This document shows, in pieces, positions 49,315 to 57,490 of a stretch of 64,000 nt of DNA. Location of the stretch: positions 1 through 64,000 of the forward strand of contig JAIQZQ010000030.1 of assembly GCA_021777105.1 (NCBI GenBank). The letters run 5' to 3'. The DNA comes from Candidatus Anammoxibacter sp. (lineage in GTDB: Bacteria; Planctomycetota; Brocadiia; Brocadiales; Anammoxibacteraceae). The translations under genes were made by a program, and so were the position numbers. The notes under the pieces are model-generated. The model saw nothing but the letters and a program-made list of their open reading frames with translations. It made no database searches and was not told the origin of the DNA. Within the stretch, counting starts at the first letter, position 1, and every line of letters starts with the position of its first letter.

Positions 49315-50388
49315 ATGAAAACAAGCATAATAGTGTTGGCTCATGGAAGCAACGTTAACAGCGGAAACGACGGTCTTTTTAAGATTGTTGACATGCTAAA
49401 GATTACGAACAAGTGGGATAGCGTGGAATCGGCTTTTTTGAAGCTGGCAAAACCAGGCTTGTTTGAGACAATAGACAAGGTTGTTAATGAAGGCGCAAAA
49501 CGTGTTGTAATTTTCCCTCTGATCCTGTTCAGCGGCAATCATGCCAAAAACGATATACCGGAGGAGATAGATAAACATAAAGAGAGATACCCCGGCGTTG
49601 AATTCGTTTACGCAAACAACCTTGGCCCGGACGAGCGCATTGCCCAGATTGCCACAGACAGAATTAATGAAGCCTTGCGCCTAAATTGCGACGACGACGG
49701 CTTGAATGAAAGCGGGAAACCAACTGATTCGTATATTGCCAATCCGGACTCAATATTTAAAGAGAGTTTTACCACAATAGATCAGCTTCTGGATATTATC
49801 GGGACGGAAAATATTCCTGAAATTAATCTTCCCGTTATTAAAAGGATTATACACACTACAGGCGACCCTGAATATGGAAGAAACTTTATATTCTTTCCCG
49901 GCTCGGTTGAGGCCGGCATTGCCGCTATTTGCGACGGTAAATCCATAGTAACAGACGTAAATATGGTTAAGGCGGGCATTAACAAAAAGCTGACCAGGCG
50001 GTTCGGCGGCAAAGTTGTCTGTAAAATAGCAAACAGGTTTGTGGCCGCGCAGGCTAAGAAGGAAGGCAAGACTCGCGCAATTACCGCGATAGACGCTTCG
50101 ATACAGGAACTGGAAGGCGGCATTGCCGCTATAGGCAACGCGCCGTCGGCGCTGTTTCACCTTATGGACTTGATTGACAAAGGCAAGGTATTGCCGGCGC
50201 TGATTATTGGAACGCCGGTTGGTTTTATAGGCGCGGCGGAATCAAAAGAAGCGTTAAGCCTGACAAAGCTGCCTCACATTACAAACATCGGCAGAAAAGG
50301 CGGCAGCGCCGTGGCCGTGACTATTGTTAACGCTATTTTGGGTTTAGCAAAAGAGGGAGCCGTAGATGTCAAGGCCGGTCAAAAGTGA
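49315..50388 (+). CDS. Fused sirohydrochlorin cobaltochelatase CbiX and precorrin-8X methylmutase CbiC
   Basis: 357 aa from the ATG at 49315 with GGAGG upstream. Residues 1-about 125 are a short CbiX: IVLAHGSNVNSGNDGLF with metal-binding His10, and FSGNHAKNDIPEEI with the second His. Residues about 150-357 are CbiC: IKRIIHTTGDPEYGRNF (catalytic His), VDVNMV-type TDVNMVKAGINKK, AIGNAPSALFHLMDLI and IGTPVGFIGAAESKEAL. The fusion joins cobalt insertion to a later ring-methyl migration, two non-consecutive steps, so it probably reflects operon fusion or stoichiometry rather than channelling. Confidence 0.93.
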   Translation: MKTSIIVLAHGSNVNSGNDGLFKIVDMLKITNKWDSVESAFLKLAKPGLFETIDKVVNEGAKRVVIFPLILFSGNHAKNDIPEEIDKHKERYPGVEFVYANNLGPDERIAQIATDRINEALRLNCDDDGLNESGKPTDSYIANPDSIFKESFTTIDQLLDIIGTENIPEINLPVIKRIIHTTGDPEYGRNFIFFPGSVEAGIAAICDGKSIVTDVNMVKAGINKKLTRRFGGKVVCKIANRFVAAQAKKEGKTRAITAIDASIQELEGGIAAIGNAPSALFHLMDLIDKGKVLPALIIGTPVGFIGAAESKEALSLTKLPHITNIGRKGGSAVAVTIVNAILGLAKEGAVDVKAGQK

Positions 50389-50403
50389 TTTATAAACACG
50401 GCC

Positions 50404-51048
50404 TTAAAAATGTTTTACCACCTGGCTCATTAAATCGTTTGAGCATTTAGGGCAGTAAGTGTGAGTAACGTCAATGTTGGTCTTATTATGCATATAAACT
50501 TCCATCGGCATCCAGTCTCCGCTTCCCTGTTCACCGGCGGTATCGTCGCGTATATTTTTGCATACGCAACATACAGGCAGTATGTTTTCAAAAAGTTTTA
50601 TCTTCCTTTGGTATTCCAGCCTCTCCAGGCAACGAACAACCCTGAAGTGCAACTCGTCCTCGCTGCACGGCTTAAGCAAGTAGTCGTCGGCTTTGAGCCT
50701 GAGAGCCTCTATGGCCGAATCAAGGTTGCCGTAACCGGTTAATATGATTACCTGCGTTTCCTGATGCTTCTCTTTTGCCTCTTTAAGCACCTCCATACCG
50801 TCAGTGCCTTCCATGACAAGATCGGTAATGACCAGATCGAATTGCGCCGGATGGTCTTCGGCCCCCGAAGTCGCGGCGGATGCCCCCGCGTCCCCTTTCT
50901 TTCCTAACTCAACCTCTTTTAACATCTCTATCGCAGTCTCTCCGTTTTCAGCAAGAGAGACGTTGTAACCTTTGTCTTTTAGATCAGCTCCGATTGTTTT
51001 GCGAATTAAGGTTTCGTCGTCAACAACCAGGATGGAATAATTTTTCAT
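50404..51048 (-). CDS. Response regulator with C-terminal Cys-rich domain
   Basis: 214 aa. Receiver domain 1-about 150 with acidic pocket D10/D11, phospho-acceptor D76 in VITDLVME and Lys in LLKPCSEDEL. Residues about 48-69 are an Ala/Gly-rich insertion between helix 2 and strand 3. The C-terminal 55 residues hold LPVCCVCKNIRDD ... DWMPMEVYMHNKTNIDVTHTYCPKCSNDLM, two CxxC pairs that could bind zinc; this small domain recurs after receivers in environmental bacteria and has no known output. The start overlaps the kinase stop (ATGA), so the two form a cognate pair. Confidence 0.88.
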   Translation of the reverse strand: MKNYSILVVDDETLIRKTIGADLKDKGYNVSLAENGETAIEMLKEVELGKKGDAGASAATSGAEDHPAQFDLVITDLVMEGTDGMEVLKEAKEKHQETQVIILTGYGNLDSAIEALRLKADDYLLKPCSEDELHFRVVRCLERLEYQRKIKLFENILPVCCVCKNIRDDTAGEQGSGDWMPMEVYMHNKTNIDVTHTYCPKCSNDLMSQVVKHF

Positions 51049-53969
51049 TGTGCGGCAGCCTCCTTTGGCAATGAAATTGTAAACGTGGTTCCGGTTTCAA
51101 GTATGCTATTAACCGTTATTTCGCCTCCGTGGCGTTTAATAATGCCGTAACTAATCGACATGCCGAGGCCTGTGCCTTTGACACCCGGTTTTGTTGTAAA
51201 AAACGGCTCAAAAACGCGCTCAAGATTCTCCTCTTTTATGCCTTGTCCCGTGTCCTTAATGCGAATTTCAATTTTCTCCTCAAGCGGAACGGTTTCAATA
51301 GTTATCGTTCCGCCTTTTTCAGGTATAGCCTCTTCCGCGTTGTTGAGCAAATTCAATATAACCTGCTTTATTTGGTCGTTAACGGCCATGATGTCCGGCA
51401 GGTTCGCGGCGTAATGTTTATTTAGCGCAATCTTTCTGGTTTCAAGTTTTTTGCGCATTAGCAGCAATATATCATCAATTGCTTTATGAATATTAGTGCG
51501 AACCAAAACTCCCGCGGAAGGCCGATTAAATCCCTGAAGATCTTTTATCAAACCGGCAACCCTGTTGCATTCGACTATGGCCATGTCAACAAACTCTTTA
51601 TTGTATTCATCAATTGCGGTTTTTTTTAATATTCGCTCCAAAACATTGCGAATGCCGCAAATAGGGTTGTTGAATTCATGTGCGATAGACGCCGACAACC
51701 TTCCAACCGCGCCCAGCTTTTCAGCATGCACTAACTGATCCTGCGTTAATTTAAGCTTCTCTTCAGCGCGTTTGCGGTCGGTAATATCTTCCGCCGCCTT
51801 GACAAAATGGGTGATAACGCCTTTAGAGTCTCTAATAGGAGAGATAGAGACCGACTCCCAATAATACTCGCCGTTCTTTTTCCGGTTATGAAATTCCCCT
51901 CGCCACTCTTTGCCGGCTGAAATTGTTGCCCATAGTTCTTTATATATTTCAAGCGGCTTTTGGTCCGATTTTAGTATCCGTGGACTTTTACCCATAACCT
52001 CATCAAACGTATAACCGGTTATCTCAGTGAATTTAGGATTTACATACTCAATATGGCCGTTAATATTCGTGATTATAATAACGCTTGGGCTTTGCTCAAT
52101 CGACCGGTGCAGTTTTCGTATATGCTCTTCGGTCTGTTTGCGTTTTGTTATATCCTGCGCTATGCAAACAATTCCCTGCGCCCTATTATTATTATCATCA
52201 TACATGACTGAGCATGAAAAAGCCACTGGTATCATTTTACGCTCTTTTGTTAAAAAGATCTTTTCCGCGCTTGTGATATATTCCTTCTTAAACAACTCTT
52301 CCAACCCGGTTTTGCTAAATATTTGATCGTCAATCGGCAAAAGATTTTTTGCCGAGAGCCCTACCAGCTCATCCGCGCCGTACCCGAGCAACTCGCACGC
52401 CGCTTTGTTCGCGGTTCTAATCACCGCGTCCGGCGTCATCACAAGCAACGAATCAATCATGCTCTTAATAATATTTTCAATATAATTTTTTGACGAAATC
52501 AGCTCATCTCTTGAACTCTTTAACTCCCCTATCATCTGGTTAAACGATTCCGATAGTTGCCCAATTTCATCATCGCCGGCAATTTTTACCTCTTTGGGAA
52601 GCTCTCCTTTTTTTGCGTCCTTAATGCCTTTTGTTAACACAAGTATAGGTTTTGAGATCAGGCTTGACATCAGGAATCCGCACAAAACCGCCCCGCCGGA
52701 AATAATTATCATTATAAACAGGATCTTGTTTCGCAATTTATGAACTGAAGAGAAAGCCTCGTCCATGTCAATTTCAGAGATCATTACCCATTTAACGTCA
52801 TAAATATTTAACGGTGTGTATGAGCTTAACACTGGAATGCCCCTGTAATCATCCATTATCTTAGTATCGGTGTTTCCGATTAAAGCGTCTTCAACCGCGT
52901 CGGTAAACACACCCTGATATAGAATGGAAGTAGAATGATGTTTGATTGAATTCAAAGTGTTGGCGTCCACCCCAATTTTTTCAAGCAAAGCAATATATCT
53001 GGCAGGCTCTTCAATAATAAATCTGGAGTCATTTCGCATTTTATAATCCGAGCCCACGATATAAGTTTCGCCGCTTTTTCCAAGACCCTCATTTCGCCAG
53101 TTATGATTGCCGGTCATTACCTGGTTGATCTCATCAATAGGCATCTGGAAAATTAAAACTCCTATTTTTTTGCCGTTGTCAAAGATTGGCGAGGCGATAA
53201 ATGACGCAGGTTCAGCGTATGAAGGGGCGTAAGGCTCAAAATCGGCAAGTTTGACAAAACCCTTATCTTTGGCGTCGCGCGCGGCGTTAAAAGCCGCGGC
53301 AAAGTTAGTGTCGTTGTATGGCCCGGTTAAAAGGCTTGTGCCGAAATCGACTTCCTTAAATACGCTGTATACTATGCGCCCTGTTTTCTCGTCAATTAAA
53401 AATATATCGTAATAGCCGAACCTTTTTAAATAGTTGCGGATTATAGGGTGGTATTTTGCGTGCGCTTCGCTGTATTCCGAGCCGTCATTGCCTTTTTTCA
53501 GATCGTCTTTTGATCCTGTGGGGTTTGGATTGTCCGATATGTAATGATATTGCAGCTCCACGGCGCGTTCGTCTTTTGGGAGATATTGCCCAATATCTCC
53601 CTCAATCTTTACATTGGCGTCTAATTTTTTAAGAAAGTCGTTTATATAATAATCTTTAAGATTTGCCCTGTGTTCGGCAATGTTGCCGCCGTTTTCAATA
53701 TTGTAAAACGCGGTCTTAAAATTGTTCATCGCGTCAACAACCATTTGGTCTTCTGAAAGCGTTATTATCTGGTTGTTGATCTGGTTAAAGTACGTTTCGA
53801 TCTGCCGCTTTTTTGTTTCGCGGATTGCGGTGAGTTGGTCAAAGTAGACCTTTTCCAATGATTTTCTGGCGTTTGTATAGCCAAGCAAGCCTGTGATAAT
53901 AATGGAAAGAATGCTTACCATTAAAAAAGCCAGAAGCAATTTTACTCTTATTTTCGCTTTTCTAAACAT
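51045..53969 (-). CDS. Multi-sensor histidine kinase (Cache-HAMP-PAS-PAS-HisKA-HATPase)
   Basis: 974 aa. TM1 (about 10-30), a large extracytoplasmic double-Cache-like domain (about 35-415; ISDNPNPTGSKDDL, YDIFLIDEKTGRIVYSVFKEVDFGTSL, SGETYIVGSDYKMRNDSR), TM2 (about 420-440), HAMP (about 440-495), PAS 1 (about 510-630), PAS 2 (about 640-750, GYTFDEVMGKSPRILKS), HisKA with phospho-His in SIAHEFNNPICG (about 763) and HATPase_c (NLLNNAEEAI, IRIKDTGQGIKEENL, GTGLGMSISYGI). The HEFNNP H-box is of the HWE-unlike NtrB type. It signals to the overlapping response regulator. Confidence 0.93.
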   Translation of the reverse strand: MFRKAKIRVKLLLAFLMVSILSIIITGLLGYTNARKSLEKVYFDQLTAIRETKKRQIETYFNQINNQIITLSEDQMVVDAMNNFKTAFYNIENGGNIAEHRANLKDYYINDFLKKLDANVKIEGDIGQYLPKDERAVELQYHYISDNPNPTGSKDDLKKGNDGSEYSEAHAKYHPIIRNYLKRFGYYDIFLIDEKTGRIVYSVFKEVDFGTSLLTGPYNDTNFAAAFNAARDAKDKGFVKLADFEPYAPSYAEPASFIASPIFDNGKKIGVLIFQMPIDEINQVMTGNHNWRNEGLGKSGETYIVGSDYKMRNDSRFIIEEPARYIALLEKIGVDANTLNSIKHHSTSILYQGVFTDAVEDALIGNTDTKIMDDYRGIPVLSSYTPLNIYDVKWVMISEIDMDEAFSSVHKLRNKILFIMIIISGGAVLCGFLMSSLISKPILVLTKGIKDAKKGELPKEVKIAGDDEIGQLSESFNQMIGELKSSRDELISSKNYIENIIKSMIDSLLVMTPDAVIRTANKAACELLGYGADELVGLSAKNLLPIDDQIFSKTGLEELFKKEYITSAEKIFLTKERKMIPVAFSCSVMYDDNNNRAQGIVCIAQDITKRKQTEEHIRKLHRSIEQSPSVIIITNINGHIEYVNPKFTEITGYTFDEVMGKSPRILKSDQKPLEIYKELWATISAGKEWRGEFHNRKKNGEYYWESVSISPIRDSKGVITHFVKAAEDITDRKRAEEKLKLTQDQLVHAEKLGAVGRLSASIAHEFNNPICGIRNVLERILKKTAIDEYNKEFVDMAIVECNRVAGLIKDLQGFNRPSAGVLVRTNIHKAIDDILLLMRKKLETRKIALNKHYAANLPDIMAVNDQIKQVILNLLNNAEEAIPEKGGTITIETVPLEEKIEIRIKDTGQGIKEENLERVFEPFFTTKPGVKGTGLGMSISYGIIKRHGGEITVNSILETGTTFTISLPKEAAAQ

Positions 53970-54148
53970 TTACGCCGCTTGTTTTGTGGGTGATATTTTT
54001 ATCAAATAGAGCAGTATTCAGTAAATAGTAGGAGGGATTAAGCGTAACGAACCCATCAGCAACCGCCGGCCGGCATCTTTTGCTTTGCTATCTGCTTTTC
54101 GCTCTCTGCGCTTTGATCTCCGCGCCACGCTCTCTGCGCTTTTCGCTC

Positions 54149-55801
54149 TCAACTGATCACCTTGCTTATAATGTCCAACGCTTCCAACGACTGTGGAATT
54201 ATAACATGGTCAACTCCAATATGATGCAATTCTGTTTTTTCGGTCTCTCCCCTTGCCCTCGCAATAACCATAATATCCGGATTGTAAACCTTAGCGTATC
54301 TTGTGGCGATCTTTTTTGCGTCAATATCCGGAAACGAGAGTATCAGTATGCTTGCCGTGGCCACGCGCGCCTTGATCAGGAGATGATGGTTAATAGCGTC
54401 GCCGTAAAAGCATTTAAAGCCGGCGGCGCTTATCTTCTCAAAAGTCTGAATATCGTGTTCTATAATGGCCAATTCATATTTGCCCTTCAATTCATTGGCC
54501 ACTTTTGAGCCTGAGCTTCCACAGCCGCAGATAATCACATGATTGGAAACCTGTTTTTTATCATCAACGCTAATTGCATGTTTATAATGAGGGATATATT
54601 TCAAAACCTTGCCGAACGGCAAAGTTTTGGTGAAGAACGTGTATACCCTGTCTGAATTGTTTATAGCAACCGGCGTCAATATTATTGAGAACAACGCCGC
54701 CGCGATTGTGGCGGAGAAAGTTGAAGGCTCAAGCAGCCCGTGCTGATGGCACATTGTTAGCATCACAAATGAAAATTCGCCGATTTGCGTCAAACCCAGG
54801 CCCACTTTTACCGCAGTCTTGCCGTTATAGCCAAAAACCCACACCGGAATTGCGCATGCAACAAATTTTGCCAAAATTATTAACGGCAGAATTGTCAGAG
54901 CCAAGGGAATATTCGCCAGTAAAACCCTGGGATCGATAAACAACCCCACCGACACAAAGAATATAACCACAAATATATCCTTTAACGGCCTTATTAACGT
55001 AGAAATCTCAAGATTGTACTCAGCCTCGGAGAGCATGAAACCTGTTATAAACGCTCCAAGCGCAAAAGAGAGACCTAACAAATGAGTGGTTACGGATATG
55101 CCTATTGCAAACGAAAATATTGAAAGCAAAAACATCTCCTTGCTTTTCGTTTTTACAATCAAATACATGACTTTCGGCAAAAGCTTTCTGCCCACAAACA
55201 CAATGCCGGTAACGGCCAGCATGCCGTACCCCAGGGCTTTTGCGACGCTCAAAACATTTCCGCTCTCAATTTCTTTAAAATTTATTATAAACGTCACCAT
55301 TATGACAACCGCCAGGTCCTGGGCAATAAGCAACCCCACCATTAGTTTGGCATGCAGCTCCTCCAACTCATCGCGTTCAGTCAATATCTTTACCACAATC
55401 ATTGTGCTGCTTACCGAGCCGATCATGCCCAGCATAATTGAATCAACGGTTGAACATCCCATATACGTTGATAGGCCAAACCCCGCGCCGATCATGAATG
55501 TGACCTGAAAAATACCGCCAAAGATAATGACCTTCCATATACTGCCTATGTTTGAGTATTTAAACTCAATCCCTATAATGAACATAAGCAGAGCGACCCC
55601 AATCTCGGCCAGGGAGTTTACCTCGCCTATTTTGCTGATTAAAGCCAGGCCGTGCGGCCCAATCAGGATGCCGACCATAATGTAGGCAAATATGACGGAC
55701 TGCTTGAGTTTGTGCGCAAAGATGCCGAATAGAAATGAAGAGAATATGATGATTACAATATCTATAATGAGAGTTGCCGAATCAATCTCTTCCATAATCA
55801 A
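54149..55801 (-). CDS. KefB/CPA2-type cation:proton antiporter with TrkA-N domain
   Basis: 550 aa. About twelve membrane segments (1-about 390) with the CPA2 hallmarks FAYIMVGILIGPHGL, EIGVALLMFIIGIEF and FALGAFITGFMLSEAEYN. A Rossmann TrkA-N (RCK) domain follows from about 415: NHVIICGCGSSGSKVANELKGKYELAIIEHD, with FYGDAINHHLLIKARV. It exchanges K+ or Na+ for H+ under nucleotide or thiol control. No KefG/KefF ancillary gene adjoins. Confidence 0.92.
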   Translation of the reverse strand: MIMEEIDSATLIIDIVIIIFSSFLFGIFAHKLKQSVIFAYIMVGILIGPHGLALISKIGEVNSLAEIGVALLMFIIGIEFKYSNIGSIWKVIIFGGIFQVTFMIGAGFGLSTYMGCSTVDSIMLGMIGSVSSTMIVVKILTERDELEELHAKLMVGLLIAQDLAVVIMVTFIINFKEIESGNVLSVAKALGYGMLAVTGIVFVGRKLLPKVMYLIVKTKSKEMFLLSIFSFAIGISVTTHLLGLSFALGAFITGFMLSEAEYNLEISTLIRPLKDIFVVIFFVSVGLFIDPRVLLANIPLALTILPLIILAKFVACAIPVWVFGYNGKTAVKVGLGLTQIGEFSFVMLTMCHQHGLLEPSTFSATIAAALFSIILTPVAINNSDRVYTFFTKTLPFGKVLKYIPHYKHAISVDDKKQVSNHVIICGCGSSGSKVANELKGKYELAIIEHDIQTFEKISAAGFKCFYGDAINHHLLIKARVATASILILSFPDIDAKKIATRYAKVYNPDIMVIARARGETEKTELHHIGVDHVIIPQSLEALDIISKVIS

Positions 55802-56227
55802 CCCCTGATATGTAATTATTATGTATGTTAAATCAACTAAATGAAATAAATTGTCATTCAGCGCAACTATCTAATAGCAGGCACGGTCAAGAGGGCTGCG
55901 GCTGAATAAATTTAAAACATATTATAGTTAAAAATCAGGATTAAAGATACGATTTTCTCATGGCCGCAATGCTTGCCATACTGTCCTTAGTTTAACCTTG
56001 ATTATCCCTGAGTATCCGGTTATTCTTAAAAAGCGCTTATTCCAGCCTAAATTGAGCGATTTTTTTAACCAAGCACTCTTAAGCTATTATAGATATGAGT
56101 ATTGTGAATATTTTAAAATCGCCCATAGTAAGGCTCTTTAGCGGCGCAGGCGCCCTTGCCGGAGCCGCTATTTATATGATTTATTAATATCCATCAAAAT
56201 CAGGCGAGAAAGAGCCCCAACAAAATT
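55802..56227. other. Divergent intergenic region between antiporter and kinase genes
   Basis: 426 bp. A solo family B end CCTAAATTGAGCGATTTTT (about 56046-56064) and a CAGGCGCCCTTGCCGG hairpin-like tag (about 56147) are the only features seen. No gene. Confidence 0.5.
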
Positions 56228-57481
56228 ATGCCTCTAAATGAAAAAAACAGGCCCACATACGATGAACTCGCACAGAAAGTAAAAGAGTACGAAATTCAGG
56301 AGAAAGTCTTCAAGTCCGTCATTAAACAATTGGAGAGCGTCTATTCGGATCTTGCCGCAAACCAGACTGAATTTGAGCGAAAGAGCGCGCAGCTTGAAGA
56401 AAAACGAAGCCGCATGAACGCTATACTTGAGAATATGACGGACGGCATAGTTCTTATAAACCGCTTTGGAAAGGTAACGCACGTAAACACTCCGTTTTTT
56501 AGTTTCTTTAATAAAGACGACAAAAACATTATCAATAAAAACATCTCCGAAGTCATTGACAACCCCAACGTACATGACGCAATAGCTGAAATGATGAACA
56601 ATCCCGGCGAGAAGTTAAGACGGCGGGCAGAGCTTGAAAACGGAGTTTATTTAAAAATTATAATGTCTCCCATATCAGTTGATAATTTCCTTGAAGGATT
56701 TGTTTTTAGCTTTAGAGACGTCTCCACTGAAGTCGCCGTGGACAAAATGAAGACGGATTTTATCTCATCTGTTTCCCATGAATTGCGAACGCCTTTAACC
56801 TCGGTAATTGGGTTTGCAAAAATGATGGAAAAACGGCTTTATAAACTTTTGCTTCCTCAGATTGAAGTTAAAAACAGAAAAATTGACGACGCAAAAGAGC
56901 TGGTAAGAGAGAGCCTTGATATTATAATATCCGAAAGCGAGCGAATGACAGACCTTATAAACGACGTGCTGGACATTGCAAAGATGGAAGCCGGCAGTGT
57001 TGAATGGAGGATGGAGCCGTTGTCCATCAACGAGATAGTTGAAAAGTCATGTTTGGCAACATCCTCTTTTTTTGAACAGGGAGACGTGAAATTTGTGAAA
57101 AAGTATGAAGACGGCCTTCCAAATGTTACTGGAGATAAGAACAGGCTGATGCAGGTTGTTATTAACCTGATATCAAACGCTGCTAAATTTACCCACACAG
57201 GAACTGTCACATGCAAAACATGCGGAGGCGACGGCAAAATTGTGGTTAGAGTTATCGACACAGGCATAGGAATACCTGAAAACAAACTTGGCGTGGTGTT
57301 TGAAAAATTCAAACAGGCGCATGACACGTTAGACGATATGCCGTCAGGCACGGGCCTGGGCCTGTCAATCTGCAAACAGATTGTCGAACATCATGGCGGC
57401 AAAATATGGGTTGAAAGCCAGGCAGGCAAAGGAAGCGTGTTTTCATTCAACATCCCGATCCTGAACAAGCCGGAAAAGTAA
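56228..57481 (+). CDS. Cytosolic PAS-domain histidine kinase
   Basis: 417 aa, no membrane segment. N-terminal coiled coil (about 8-72), PAS domain (about 75-165: ILENMTDGIVLINRFGKVTHVNTPFFSFFNKDD), HisKA with phospho-His in [17 protein letters not shown] (about 183-184), and HATPase_c: N box INLISNAAKF, G1 VIDTGIGIPENKL, F KFKQA and G2 GTGLGLSIC. A CxxCGG pair (VTCKTCGGDG, about 331-340) sits in the ATPase domain, unusual there. No response regulator adjoins; convergent with the helicase gene. Confidence 0.9.
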   Translation: MPLNEKNRPTYDELAQKVKEYEIQEKVFKSVIKQLESVYSDLAANQTEFERKSAQLEEKRSRMNAILENMTDGIVLINRFGKVTHVNTPFFSFFNKDDKNIINKNISEVIDNPNVHDAIAEMMNNPGEKLRRRAELENGVYLKIIMSPISVDNFLEGFVFSFRDVSTEVAVDKMKTDFISSVSHELRTPLTSVIGFAKMMEKRLYKLLLPQIEVKNRKIDDAKELVRESLDIIISESERMTDLINDVLDIAKMEAGSVEWRMEPLSINEIVEKSCLATSSFFEQGDVKFVKKYEDGLPNVTGDKNRLMQVVINLISNAAKFTHTGTVTCKTCGGDGKIVVRVIDTGIGIPENKLGVVFEKFKQAHDTLDDMPSGTGLGLSICKQIVEHHGGKIWVESQAGKGSVFSFNIPILNKPEK

Positions 57482-57490
57482 TCTCCCCTT

